A DNA stretch of 64,000 nt from DALYJJ01 sp033763935 (GTDB lineage: Bacteria; Acidobacteriota; Terriglobia; Bryobacterales; Bryobacteraceae). The notes under the pieces were generated by a model. That model saw only the letters and a list, made by a program, of their open reading frames with translations. It had not been told where the DNA came from and did not search any database. The DNA lies in assembly GCA_033763935.1 (NCBI GenBank), contig JANRJO010000068.1:124001-188000 (forward strand). The letters are read 5' to 3'. Of the stretch, positions 8,825 to 19,994 are shown piece after piece. Position 1 is the first letter of the stretch; each line of letters opens with the position of its first letter. A program made the position numbers and the translations under genes.

Positions 8825-10784
8825 ACTTCTCGAGCGCCGCCAGCATCTGCGCCTCCCACGTCTCGCCCGAGCCGTAACCCACCAGCTCCTGCCGCAGCAC
8901 TCCCTGCGCATCGATGATCCACGTGCGCGGGATCCCGCCCTGCGGAATGAACTCGTCGATGTATCCCTTCGCCGCCGTCAGCACCGGGACCGTTAACCCG
9001 TGCCGGCGGACGAACGGCTCCACCAGCCCCACGCTTTCATCGACGTTGATAGTGAACAGCAGCACGTCGTTCCGCCCCTTCAGCTTGTCATGCAGCTTCT
9101 GAAAATGAGGGAGCTCCTCGCGGCACGGCCCGCACCAGGTCGCCCAAACATTCACCAGCGCTGTCTTGCCCCTGACGTCCGACAGCCGCCAAGTGCGGCC
9201 GGAGTGAAGCTCCACCAGCGCAAAGTCCGGCAGCGCCCGGCCTACCGTCCGCCACGAAGCGCCCGCGATCGCCGGCGGTGGGGGAGCGCTTGCCCGGCGC
9301 CGTTCCTCGTCCACGCGGACTTCGGCCGGCGCCTTGCCCTCGAGTACAGCCGTCCGCGCACGCAACTCCGAACACCGCGCCTCCCACCGGCCCTGGAACA
9401 CGCGCTCGATGCCGCTGGCGGTTTGACCGATGTCGATGGCCGCCAGCCGCCCTTCCAGTCGCGCCAGGGCCCTGCGCGCCGTCGCCGCGTCCTTCAGCCG
9501 CAGCGCGTACTCCGTTGCCAGACGGTCTGCCTCCAGCAGAGGATCCTGTTCCAGGTACAAGGCGTTCTGGCGGGGAAACAGATCGTCTGCAGGCCTGCGT
9601 TGCCGCGCCGCCGCCGCGCGGGCCTCTTCCAGCAATTGCGGGATACGCTCCAGCTGCGTGCCGCGGCGCAGGTACGCGTCGGCCACGCGGAGCTGGGGGA
9701 GCGGAAAACGGCGTATCAGCGGAGTCCGGCGCTGCAGATCCAGAAGCCGCTCGGCCGCGTTAGCGAATTCGTCGTTGTCCACCGAAGGGTGACGATCCAT
9801 TGCGGCCACCAACTCACTCTGCGTGGCCTCATGTTCCGGCCACTGCGCCACCCAACCCCGCGCCGCGGCCAGCCGCTGGTCGTCCCATTGCCGCTGCCGG
9901 GCCTCGAGATCGGCGCCGGCCTGCGGCCGCGGGTTCGCGCCCCCCCACAGTTTCATCGCCTCGGCTGCCGGCGGCATCAGCTCCGCGTTGATCCGCGCCA
10001 TTGCCGCCTGGTCGCCGAGCAACTCATAGCCGTCGCGCATCGCCATCAGCAACGCGCGTCGATTCTCGTCCGTCACAGACTCCAAGCGCCCCAGGTCGGT
10101 GCGCACGCGCTCCCGAACCGCGGAATGCTCCGTAGCCGGCAGCGCCTTGAACTCGAGCGACCACAGGTTTGGGTACGACGCGAGCGCGCGCGGATCCGTG
10201 CGCCGCTCGAGCAGGCCGCGCAGGCGCGCCGCGTGGGCCACGAGCGAGGCGCCGCCGCTGACATTGCGAAACAGCCCATACGCAGGCAGATGCTCCGGGC
10301 ACCGCTCGAGAAACCGATCGAGGTGCGCCAGCAGCAGCTTCGGGTCTTTGAAGTTCGGGTAGGAGTAGATCTGCGCCAGCCCGATGTGCGGCCACGCGAA
10401 GTCCGGCGCCAGTTCCAATGCCTTGGTGAACTCGTTCCGGGCCAGCGGCGTGTTTCGGCCGATCAGAAGCAACCCGTGCAGGTAGCGCGCCTCGGGTTGG
10501 TCCGGTGCTTCCGCCGCCTTCCGGGCAACCACCTCCAACCCTGCCGCCTGTTGCGAACTCGGCCACCGTGCCTGGTCCGCCCAAGCCTGCCAGGCGAAGA
10601 AGTCAGCGGGGTACTTCCGCGTCAGCTCCTCCAGACGGGCGGCGAACGGGGGACTTCCCGCTTCAATCGTGTTGAACTCACGTTGAAGCGCCGCAGGCGC
10701 GGTGCAACCCGGAACCGCGGCAAGCATAGCCGGCCCGGCCATCGCAACCGCCGGCAGAACGAATGCAAACGCTGAACGGGACAT
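8796..10784 (-). CDS. TPR-thioredoxin (TlpA/ResA-like) fusion protein
   Basis: ATG at 10784 has GGGAGG 7 bp upstream and gives 662 residues; an earlier in-frame start is less likely. The N-terminus MSRSAFAFVLPAVAMAGPAM is a signal peptide and a Cys follows (VPGCTAP), possibly a lipobox. Residues of about 50-480 are helical TPR-like repeats. Residues of about 515-655 form a thioredoxin domain of the TlpA/ResA type: LPDFALVELHSGRTWRLSDVRG, then VWATWCGPCREELP with the redox pair WCGPC, and GIPRTWIID with the cis-Pro. It should act as a periplasmic thiol-disulfide oxidoreductase delivered to partners through the TPR part. The redox partner DsbD/CcdA is not in the window. Confidence 0.85.
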   Translation of the reverse strand: MSRSAFAFVLPAVAMAGPAMLAAVPGCTAPAALQREFNTIEAGSPPFAARLEELTRKYPADFFAWQAWADQARWPSSQQAAGLEVVARKAAEAPDQPEARYLHGLLLIGRNTPLARNEFTKALELAPDFAWPHIGLAQIYSYPNFKDPKLLLAHLDRFLERCPEHLPAYGLFRNVSGGASLVAHAARLRGLLERRTDPRALASYPNLWSLEFKALPATEHSAVRERVRTDLGRLESVTDENRRALLMAMRDGYELLGDQAAMARINAELMPPAAEAMKLWGGANPRPQAGADLEARQRQWDDQRLAAARGWVAQWPEHEATQSELVAAMDRHPSVDNDEFANAAERLLDLQRRTPLIRRFPLPQLRVADAYLRRGTQLERIPQLLEEARAAAARQRRPADDLFPRQNALYLEQDPLLEADRLATEYALRLKDAATARRALARLEGRLAAIDIGQTASGIERVFQGRWEARCSELRARTAVLEGKAPAEVRVDEERRRASAPPPPAIAGASWRTVGRALPDFALVELHSGRTWRLSDVRGKTALVNVWATWCGPCREELPHFQKLHDKLKGRNDVLLFTINVDESVGLVEPFVRRHGLTVPVLTAAKGYIDEFIPQGGIPRTWIIDAQGVLRQELVGYGSGETWEAQMLAALEKFIAPPPAPK

Positions 10785-10849
10785 CGCCTGACCTCCCCGC
10801 GCCAATCGCGCGAGAAATCGTCTGAACGCCGTTTACCGACGACCTCTCA

Positions 10850-11254
10850 ATGTTTTACGATAAACCAATCATGCCCGCCGACGGCTTCGCCGGTCTGGAG
10901 GAGATCGGACAGATCGCCTTGTCTGTGCGCGACCTGCCGCGCGCCGTCGCCTTTTACCGGGACACCTTGGGCTTGCCGTACCTGTTCGATGCCCCCAACC
11001 TGGCGTTTTTCCGCATGGGAACAGTGAGGCTCATGATTGCGGCAGCGGAGGAAGGGCAGTCGGCGAGTGCTTCCATCCTCTATTTCAAGGTGCCGGAGAT
11101 CCATGCGGCGCACACTGCGCTCACCGCGCGGGGCGTGTCTTTCGTTCGGGAACCCCATCTGTTGGCCCGGCTGCCGGACCATGAGCTCTGGATGGCCTTT
11201 TTTCGCGACCCGGAACAGAATGTGATGGCGTTGATGAGCGAGGTCCGCGGCTAA
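10850..11254 (+). CDS. VOC family protein
   Basis: A 134-residue glyoxalase-fold protein. Core motifs are IGQIALSVRDLPRAVAFYRDTLGLPYLF in the first half and LYFKVPEIHAAHTALTARGV with WMAFFRDPEQNVMALMSEV in the second. The first ligand position is Gln (GQIAL) rather than His, so metal binding is uncertain. A second ATG at 10871 would remove seven residues without touching the fold, and neither start has a good ribosome site. It ends 18 bp before the Ser/Thr kinase fusion and could be its first co-transcribed gene. Confidence 0.8.
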   Translation: MFYDKPIMPADGFAGLEEIGQIALSVRDLPRAVAFYRDTLGLPYLFDAPNLAFFRMGTVRLMIAAAEEGQSASASILYFKVPEIHAAHTALTARGVSFVREPHLLARLPDHELWMAFFRDPEQNVMALMSEVRG

Positions 11255-11272
11255 GGGTCGCCGCAAGAGCCG

Positions 11273-13647
<2,375 letters not shown>

Positions 13648-13648
<1 letters not shown>

Positions 13649-14778
13649 TGGCGCGCGGCGACTACATACGGCCCGCCACCCTCGTTGAGCAGGTTCGCAC
13701 CGCCGCCCCGTTTCTTCCCCTGCCGCCGGCCGCGCCCGGACCGCCCCTCGTCGAAGCCCTCGGCTTTCTCGAGATCCTCTCCCTGGCAGAGCCCTTCGAC
13801 GCCGACGAATCCATCGGTGAACCGCAATGGACCGAAGAGTACTTTGCGGTATGCATCGCCGCCCATCACGCCTCCGTGGCCACCTTTGTTCCCACCGACG
13901 TGGACTCCAAAATTCGCGGTCTGCTCTGGCGCGATGTGCAGCGCTACCCGCACAGCCGCGAACGCATGTTCCGGCTGGCGCTGCGCGCCATGCACTGGTC
14001 CATCGAAGGCATTTCGAAACGCGCCACCGCGCTCGCCGGCCTTGGCCCGGTCAGCGGTCACGATGGGGAGCGGCTGAGCGGACTCGCCGGGGCGCTGGGG
14101 TCGTTCCTCAAGGGCGGCGAGCACGAGTGGGCCGAGGAGGCAGCGGCGGCCATCGACCGCGAACTGGCCCGCGAGGCCGCCGAGTTCCGCTACGCCTACG
14201 CCACGCCCGGCGCGGAACTGGATGTCCTGCGTTTGTCCGCTACCCTCACTCACAACGCCGGTGACCTCGATCAGGGCATCAGCTTCTGGCCCAAGAGTGA
14301 GGCCTTCGCCGGCGCCCGCGCCCGCTTCGGCCGCCTGGCGCACGAGAACACAAAGCCCTACGGCGGTACCTTTCAGACGGCCGCGCAGATCTACAAACGC
14401 GCCATGTCCGCCGAAGGACACCGCCACTATCCGCTCCGCGCGGTACGCGCCCTCCGCCGGTCCCCCGACTTCCTGCTGCCGCTCGGCCCCTTCTTCGACG
14501 AGTGGGGAGCAACCATCGCCGTGCATCCCGGCCTCTCCCTCGACGAACGCGCCGAAACCTTCGCCGCCCTCGTCACGGGCTGCCGCAAGATCGCCGGCCA
14601 GCGCGGCTACTTCCGCGCCCTCGCGGGTTTCGCCGGCGCCTTCCCCGGTCCCCTCGAACAAGTCATCCGCTTGCTGCCCACCTCCGCCCGCAATGACTGG
14701 AAAGACGCCGCCCTGCGCAAGCAGGTGGCCGTGCCCCGCTCCTCGTTCGAATCGATGATGCGGAAGATGGTGCGCTAG
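13648..14778 (+). CDS. Conserved hypothetical protein coupled to the kinase
   Basis: The ATG at 13648 overlaps the kinase stop (TGATG), so translation is coupled. The frame extends further upstream but only as a shadow of the kinase gene. The 376 residues start MARGDYIRPATLVEQVRTAA and look mostly helical and soluble, with an acidic Ala/Glu-rich section near residues 155-180 and tryptophans spread along the chain. I do not recognise the family. Coupling suggests a kinase substrate or regulator. Its stop is 1 bp from the end of the convergent DUF4276 gene. Confidence 0.75.
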
Positions 14779-14779
14779 T

Positions 14780-15428
14780 CTACTCGGCGCCGAGGTCCTC
14801 CAGCCTTGTCAACCAGGCGCCAAAGTGCCGGCAGGAGTTGCGCAGCCGCTCGAGGCCCGTCAGAGCAGCCAGCTGCGGTCCGTCCACAACCTTCGAGTAG
14901 CCCGGGACGCATTGTACGATTCTGGCGCAAGGGTGAGTTTCCTCGCCACCGTCAATATGTTCGGGAGAATCGTACTCGCCGACTGCGGCTACCAGCCGCC
15001 GTACCGCTTCTCCTCGCCCCGGCAGGCAGCCTAACCGTTCCGGTTCCGCAAGCAGTAATGCCTCGAACTCATGCACCTGGATGTAGGGGAAGAGGCGCTC
15101 GTCGCCTAGATCTGCGGCAATCGCCTGCTCTAGCCCCTCGGCTCTCGCAATCGGGTCTTTGACCGCCGATAACTGTTGAAAGGCCGGAGTATCCGCAGGC
15201 AGCCGGTAGAGATCGACCATGGACGTTCGCACTGTTGTCTTCGGCCATCCACCGGCACAGGTCTGCTCGCAGCTTAGCGTAGCTTGGCACTCCGCCCTTC
15301 TGAACGCGGGAGGTGCGGACGCGCCGCGCCACAATGCTCACCCCGCACTGCCCAAGGTGCGGGGCTACCACATCCCTGACGAAAGTCTCCTCCGTGGTGC
15401 CCTCGACAACAGCGCAAACCCGAATCAT
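14780..15428 (-). pseudogene. DUF4276 (TOPRIM-like) protein gene, frameshifted
   Basis: The start ATG at 15428 overlaps the ATPase stop (ATGA). The first frame encodes MIRVCAVVEGTTEETFVRDV and runs to about RADLCRWMAED; the expected continuation TVRTSMVDLYRLPADTPAF is in a frame offset by one base and continues to 14780. The total of 649 nt is one more than 216 codons, which fits a single inserted base near 15230-15245. VEG.TEE and MVDLY resemble the acidic motifs of OLD-type TOPRIM nucleases, and GGVPSYAKLRADL is typical of DUF4276. An intact gene would give about 215 residues. A sequencing error would look the same. Confidence 0.75.
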
Positions 15429-16516
15429 CGGCTGGGCCGGCCCCCCAGTACGTTCTTTTCCCACAGCTCCGATAGCGAGTACTCGCTGAGCCATTGCGAC
15501 AGCCGCTCAGGATCCAGGCGGCGCACCACTGACGTACGGCCATGGCGTTCCACCACGACGACGTCGCCGGCATCGAAATAGTCGATCAGTCCGACGGACT
15601 GGGTCGCGATTATCACCTGTACGCGACGGGAGACCGCCCGGATCAGGCTCGCCAACACTTCAATGGCGTATGGGTGAAGGCCGAGTTCGGGCTCGTCAAA
15701 AATCAGAACATCCGGCAGGCTCTCTTCCGGCTGCAGGAGCAGGGTGATGAGGGCCATCGCGCGCAGCATTCCGTCCGCCGCCTGACCGGCGTGAAAGACC
15801 ACGTCCGTCCCCACTTCCCTCCAGCGCAAGAGCAACTTGTCATATTCAGGTAGCAACTCGAAGTCGGCAAAGAAGGGTAGTACCTGCCGTATCGTGTCGC
15901 GAACGCGGATGTAGTGCGTGGGCGAGTCCCGCTGCAAACGGTAAAGGAAGGGCGCCAGATTGCCCGCGTCCTCCTTCAGCCACAGTGACTCGCCGATGTC
16001 CCACCTCTGACGGATGCGGGCCGTTGAGGAAGTGTCGTGAAACTGATGGACAACGATGCGCTTCAACAGCGAGCGGATCGTCCGCGCCGTGCGGTCCGGT
16101 CTGTCCGCTAACTGCGATTCCCGATGGCCCACGCCAAGGTCGGTGAATGCCTGTTCATCATCGGTTCGCTGGAACCGGTATCGCTCCTCTGTGAACACCA
16201 GCGCATCGCCCGCCGAGTAGGATAGGCGCAAATGGTAGCTGTTCCGGCCGGACTCAGTCCTGATGTAGATGGAGGCGGACACGTCCCGAGTGGTTTGGGG
16301 ACCGTCGTGAAGTATCGCCGAGGCGCCGCCAGCGCGAGCCACGAACTCCTGAAGTTGCCCCGAAAGAGTCCACGACAAGAGCCTGAAGAAGGAGATCAGA
16401 TTCGACTTGCCCGCACCATTTGCGCCAATGAGAACGGTAATCGCCCCGGGCCGGAAATCCTCGAGCAGCAGGATGCTTTTGTAGCCACGAAGGTCAACGC
16501 TCTCGAGCTGGGGCAT
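15425..16516 (-). CDS. AAA ATPase, OLD/RecF-like (AAA_21, COG4637 type)
   Basis: A 363-residue ABC-type ATPase related to SMC/RecF/OLD. Walker A is IGANGAGKSNLISFF near residue 30, Walker B and the signature area are DVLIFDEPELGLHPYAIEVL near residue 275, and the switch region VIIATQSVGLIDYF follows. There is no fused nuclease domain. A 4-bp overlap with the DUF4276 gene places ATPase and TOPRIM-like partner in separate chains of one operon, as in ATPase plus nuclease defence systems. Third-position GC looks lower than in neighbouring genes, suggesting transfer. The ATPase frame itself is intact. Confidence 0.88.
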   Translation of the reverse strand: MPQLESVDLRGYKSILLLEDFRPGAITVLIGANGAGKSNLISFFRLLSWTLSGQLQEFVARAGGASAILHDGPQTTRDVSASIYIRTESGRNSYHLRLSYSAGDALVFTEERYRFQRTDDEQAFTDLGVGHRESQLADRPDRTARTIRSLLKRIVVHQFHDTSSTARIRQRWDIGESLWLKEDAGNLAPFLYRLQRDSPTHYIRVRDTIRQVLPFFADFELLPEYDKLLLRWREVGTDVVFHAGQAADGMLRAMALITLLLQPEESLPDVLIFDEPELGLHPYAIEVLASLIRAVSRRVQVIIATQSVGLIDYFDAGDVVVVERHGRTSVVRRLDPERLSQWLSEYSLSELWEKNVLGGRPSR

Positions 16517-16557
16517 AAATCGTTGTCATTGTAGCGCCGGTGGTTGCGCAGCCTTCG

Positions 16558-16662
16558 CTAGTCCTTCTTCTTCCGGTTCAGCCACGCCGTCGGCGGGTTC
16601 ACCATCAGCACTACCAGCACGCCCACCAGCACCGCCACCAGAGCCACCGCCGCGAATGCCAT
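16558..16662 (-). CDS. Small single-pass membrane protein (34 aa)
   Basis: ATG at 16662 starts four bases after the VOC stop and encodes 34 residues: MAFAAVALVAVLVGVLVVLM, then VNPPTAWLNR and KKKD. It is one strong transmembrane helix with a positively charged cytoplasmic tail. A purine-rich GTAGAGAG precedes the ATG, so coupling to the VOC gene is plausible. Nothing identifies its role. It could be a chance frame, but the hydrophobic run and basic tail favour a real small membrane protein. Confidence 0.45.
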   Translation of the reverse strand: MAFAAVALVAVLVGVLVVLMVNPPTAWLNRKKKD

Positions 16663-16666
16663 CTCT

Positions 16667-17107
16667 CTACCGCCCCTCCCGCGCCCGCCGCTCGATCTCC
16701 TCGTTGCGCACCTGCTCCACCTCCGTCGATAGGAACCAGCGGCGCCCATACGGGTCTCGAAGATCGCCGCGCCGGTGTCCATAGAACTGCAGCTCCACAG
16801 GCCGCAGCACCGTGGCGCCCGCCTCTTCCGCCTGCGCCGTCATCGCATCGGCGTCCGGCACCTCCAGGTAGAGCGAAACGCTCGTACCCCCCAGCGTCCG
16901 AGGACTCACCACCCCCATCTCCGGAAACTCATCGGAGAGCATCACCGTCACTTCCCCGATCGCAATCTCCGCATGGCCCACGCGCCCGTCCGGCATGTCG
17001 ATCCGCATCGTCTGCCGCGCGCCGAACGCCCGCTCGTAAAACCCGATCGCCTCCGCCGCGTTTCCTACGCAGAGGTAGGGAGAGAGCGCAACCTTCGTGG
17101 TAGGCAT
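16667..17107 (-). CDS. VOC family protein, PhnB-like
   Basis: A 146-residue glyoxalase/bleomycin-resistance-like protein. VALSPYLCVGNAAEAIGFYERAFGARQTMRIDMPDGRVGHAEIAIG is the classic PhnB/YycE opening, and LRDPYGRRWFLSTEVEQV is the typical end (DPfG..W.laT.). I chose ATG 17107 (MPTTKVALS); an ATG at 17119 would add four residues. Members of this group are often annotated without known substrate. It is divergent from the HAD gene, with only about 50 bp shared between the two starts. Confidence 0.85.
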   Translation of the reverse strand: MPTTKVALSPYLCVGNAAEAIGFYERAFGARQTMRIDMPDGRVGHAEIAIGEVTVMLSDEFPEMGVVSPRTLGGTSVSLYLEVPDADAMTAQAEEAGATVLRPVELQFYGHRRGDLRDPYGRRWFLSTEVEQVRNEEIERRAREGR

Positions 17108-17156
17108 CGCACCCGCCATTCTCGCATCCGCCCGCGCCAGCCGCTACTCTGAAAGA

Positions 17157-17819
17157 GTGCTGGCATTTCTCTTCGATATGGACGGCGTTATCGTCGACTC
17201 CAATCCCGTCCACACCATCGCGTGGCAGATCTATCTGAACCGCTTCGGCATCGTCATCCCCGACCTCGAGCACCGCATGTTCGGCCGCCGCAATGACGAA
17301 ATCATCCGCGATTTTTTCCCGGAGCCGCTGACCGACGACGAAGTGTTCGCCCACGGCGCCAACAAAGAGGCGCTGTATCGCGAGCTCATGGGCCCGCAGC
17401 TCGCCAGCCGCCTCGTGCCCGGCGTGGTCGACTTCCTCGCCCGCCGCACCGAGATCCCCGCCGCCCTCGCCACCAACGCCGAACCCAAGAACGTCGATTT
17501 TGTTCTCGACGCCGCCGGCCTCCGCCCCCGCTTCGCCGCCGTCGTCGACGGCCATCAGGTGGAACGCCCTAAGCCGCATCCGGAGATCTACCTGAAGGCC
17601 GCCCGCCTCCTCGGCGCCGCGCCCGAAGATTGCGTCGTCTTCGAGGACTCCTTCGCCGGCGCCGCCGCCGCCCGCGCCGCCGGAGCCCGCGTGGTCGGCG
17701 TCACCACCAGCCACGCTGAGTTCCCGGATGTCGATTTCACCATCTCCGGCTTTGACGATCCCCGCCTTGCCCAGTGGCTCGGAAACGCCGTGTCCCGTTC
17801 CGCCGTCCCACTACAATAG
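17157..17819 (+). CDS. HAD-family phosphatase, beta-phosphoglucomutase-like
   Basis: The GTG at 17157 follows GAAAGA and puts the HAD motif I at the very N-terminus (VLAFLFDMDGVIVDS), giving 220 residues. The open frame extends further 5', but that would add 20 unrelated residues. Motif I is DMDGV with the nucleophile and acid Asp, motif II is ATNA, and motifs III/IV are RPKPHPEIYLKAARLLG and CVVFEDSFAGAAAARAAG. A helical cap lies between. It hydrolyses or transfers phosphate on sugars, as in the beta-PGM/GS1 group. The substrate is unknown. Confidence 0.88.
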   Translation: MLAFLFDMDGVIVDSNPVHTIAWQIYLNRFGIVIPDLEHRMFGRRNDEIIRDFFPEPLTDDEVFAHGANKEALYRELMGPQLASRLVPGVVDFLARRTEIPAALATNAEPKNVDFVLDAAGLRPRFAAVVDGHQVERPKPHPEIYLKAARLLGAAPEDCVVFEDSFAGAAAARAAGARVVGVTTSHAEFPDVDFTISGFDDPRLAQWLGNAVSRSAVPLQ

Positions 17820-17825
17820 AGACCA

Positions 17826-18308
17826 ATGACACGCGTTGTACTCTCCCTGCTCGCCGCCGCCGCGTTTCTCGGTGCGCAGTCGTCCGCCAAGTACGACGGC
17901 CCGCGCCCCCCCAAGGCCGACGTCCCGTACCTCCTGCACGCCTCTTCCCTCATTGAGACCGAAGCCGGCGAAGCCAGGCAGTCCGAGAGGAAGGACCTCA
18001 CCGTGTACACGATGGTCGGCGCCTCTTCCTCCGTCCGGACGCCGCTGCCGGAGCCGATCTTCGTCATCCGTTCGGAGAAGATTCCCGCCGAAAAGCTCGT
18101 GCTCTACCGCATGGAGACCAAGGGCGGCGCCCGCGAGATCGCCTTCAACCAGCGCAAGCCCAAAGACAACCAGCGGCCCGTGTACCTGCTCGTCAAACGC
18201 CTGGAACAGGGCCTCTACCGCATCGAAGCGAACGAAACGCTGACCAACGGCGAATACTGCCTCTCCCCCGAAAGCTCCAACCAGACGTTCTGTTTTGCGG
18301 TCTACTAG
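17826..18308 (+). CDS. Secreted hypothetical protein
   Basis: A 160-residue protein with a clear signal peptide (MTRVVLSLLAAAAFLGAQSS) and a beta-rich mature part. It has two cysteines close to the end (YCLSPESSNQTFCFAVY), which may form a disulfide. It starts 6 bp after the HAD gene and ends 5 bp before the methyltransferase. I do not recognise the family. Similar short secreted proteins appear to be common in Bryobacterales, but this is recollection. Confidence 0.7.
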   Translation: MTRVVLSLLAAAAFLGAQSSAKYDGPRPPKADVPYLLHASSLIETEAGEARQSERKDLTVYTMVGASSSVRTPLPEPIFVIRSEKIPAEKLVLYRMETKGGAREIAFNQRKPKDNQRPVYLLVKRLEQGLYRIEANETLTNGEYCLSPESSNQTFCFAVY

Positions 18309-18313
18309 AGGGG

Positions 18314-19327
18314 ATGACTTCCGCCCCCCATCGGCCCTCGCCGCAGCTTGTCTTCGAAACGTTGAGCGCCTTTCAGCGCTCCGCTGCGCTCGAGGCGGCC
18401 ATCGAACTGGATCTCTTCCACCTCATCGGCGATGACTCTCTCACCGCCGCCGCCATCGCCGCGAAACTGAACGCGCCCGAACGCGGCGTGCGCATCCTGT
18501 GCGATTTCCTGACCCTGCTCGGCTTCCTTACCAAGTCGGAGAACCGCTACGCGCAGACGCCCACCAGCCTGACGTTCCTCGACCCCCGCTCGCCGAGCTG
18601 CGTCGCCGGTACCGCCAAATTCACCAACGGCCCCGTGGTCTCGCAGCCCTTCTTCGAGCTCGCCGAGATCGTTCGCAAGGGCCGCACCACCTTGCCCGGC
18701 GACGGTACCGTGGACCCCGATAACCCCGTCTGGATCGAGTTCGCCCACAGCATGGCGCCCATGATGGGACCCATGGCCGCCCCCCTCGCCGCCATCGTCC
18801 TGCACGGCGCCACCCGCCCCATGCAGGTCCTCGACGTCGCCGCCGGCCACGGCCTCTTCGGCATCGAAGTCGCGAAGGCGAATCCCAATGCCGTGATCAC
18901 CGCCCTCGACTGGGCGAATGTCCTCAATGTCGCCAGCGCCAATGCCGTCCGCGCCAACGTGCAGGAGCGCTACCGCCTCCTGCCCGGCAGCGCCTTCGAT
19001 GTCGACTTCGGCGGCCCCTACGACATCGTCCTGCTTACCAACTTCCTCCACCACTTCGACGAGCCCACCTGCGTATCGCTGCTAAAGAAGGTGCACGCCG
19101 CCTTGAACCCCGGCGGCAAGGTCGCCTCCCTCGAGTTCGTACCCAACGAGGATCGCGTCTCCCCGCCCGCCTGCGCCGCCTTCGCCCTCGTCATGCTCGC
19201 CACCACACCCAGCGGCGATGCCTACACCCTCAGCGAGTACGAGCGCATGCATCTCGCCGCCGGCTTCAGCCGCGTCACCGGGCAACCCGTCCCCGGCGGA
19301 CCGCATACCGTGGTAATCGGCGAGTGA
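18314..19327 (+). CDS. Class I SAM-dependent methyltransferase, O-methyltransferase-2 type
   Basis: A 337-residue enzyme with an N-terminal winged-helix dimerisation domain (residues 10-90: VFETLSAFQRSAALEAAIELDLFHLIG, then ERGVRILCDFLTLLGFL) and a Rossmann methyltransferase domain. Motif I is VLDVAAGHGLFGIEVAKANP near residue 175, and the acidic SAM-binding Asp is in ITALDWANV. PYDIVLLTNFLHHFD carries the catalytic-type HH. The arrangement matches O-methyltransferases of polyketide, phenolic or quinone metabolites. Its stop overlaps the GTG start of the L,D-transpeptidase by 4 bp. An AGAGGGG ribosome site precedes the ATG. Confidence 0.88.
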   Translation: MTSAPHRPSPQLVFETLSAFQRSAALEAAIELDLFHLIGDDSLTAAAIAAKLNAPERGVRILCDFLTLLGFLTKSENRYAQTPTSLTFLDPRSPSCVAGTAKFTNGPVVSQPFFELAEIVRKGRTTLPGDGTVDPDNPVWIEFAHSMAPMMGPMAAPLAAIVLHGATRPMQVLDVAAGHGLFGIEVAKANPNAVITALDWANVLNVASANAVRANVQERYRLLPGSAFDVDFGGPYDIVLLTNFLHHFDEPTCVSLLKKVHAALNPGGKVASLEFVPNEDRVSPPACAAFALVMLATTPSGDAYTLSEYERMHLAAGFSRVTGQPVPGGPHTVVIGE

Positions 19328-19917
19328 CCTGCTTCGTTCTCGCGCTGTTGCTCGCTCAGGCCCCGCGCACCATCATCGTTACCGCTGACGGCCCGGGCGA
19401 AACGACGGCCACTCTCCAGCGCTACGAGAACGGGACCCCGGTCGGCGCCCCCGTCCGCGTCGCCCTCGGCCGCGCCGGAATGGCCGCTGCGAAAAACGAG
19501 GGCGACGGCCGCTCGCCCGCCGGCTCCTTTCGTATCGAATCCGTATTCGGCCATGCGCCCTGGAGCGAGGCCGCCCGGCACGGCTTCCAACTCCCCTACC
19601 GCCCCCTCACCAGTCAAACCCGATGTGTGGATGATCCCCGCTCCTCCCACTACAATCGGATCCTCGAGGAAACCCCCGCCAACAAGGACTGGACCTCCGC
19701 CGAAGAGATGCTGATCCCCGACTACAAATGGGGCGCCGTCATCTCCTACAACACCGGCCGGCCGACGCCGGGCGCCGGCAGCTGCATCTTTCTCCACGTG
19801 ACCCGGTCCATCGAGAAACCGACCGCCGGCTGCACCGCCATGAGCGAGGCCGACTTGCTCGACCTCCTGCGCTGGGCCACCCCGGATACCGTCTTGATCC
19901 AAAGGCTTAAACCTTGA
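19324..19917 (+). CDS. L,D-transpeptidase (YkuD-like) family protein
   Basis: It starts at GTG 19324 in a GTGA overlap with the methyltransferase stop. The protein has 197 residues with a short hydrophobic N-terminus (TCFVLALLLAQAP). The catalytic motif is FLHVTRSIEKPTAGCTAMS, matching the H-x(~13)-GC core of the DpaA/YafK-like YkuD branch (COG3786). GDGRSPAGSFRIESVFG is the typical substrate-side motif. It would cross-link or remodel peptidoglycan in the periplasm, or detach lipoproteins as DpaA does. Export depends on the weak N-terminal signal. Confidence 0.82.
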   Translation: MTCFVLALLLAQAPRTIIVTADGPGETTATLQRYENGTPVGAPVRVALGRAGMAAAKNEGDGRSPAGSFRIESVFGHAPWSEAARHGFQLPYRPLTSQTRCVDDPRSSHYNRILEETPANKDWTSAEEMLIPDYKWGAVISYNTGRPTPGAGSCIFLHVTRSIEKPTAGCTAMSEADLLDLLRWATPDTVLIQRLKP

Positions 19918-19994
19918 TCGAACCCGCCGCCCCCCGGCTGTTAATTCCGAAACCCCTCCCGCGTCTCATCCGTAGGAGAGGACAGGATCGAATC

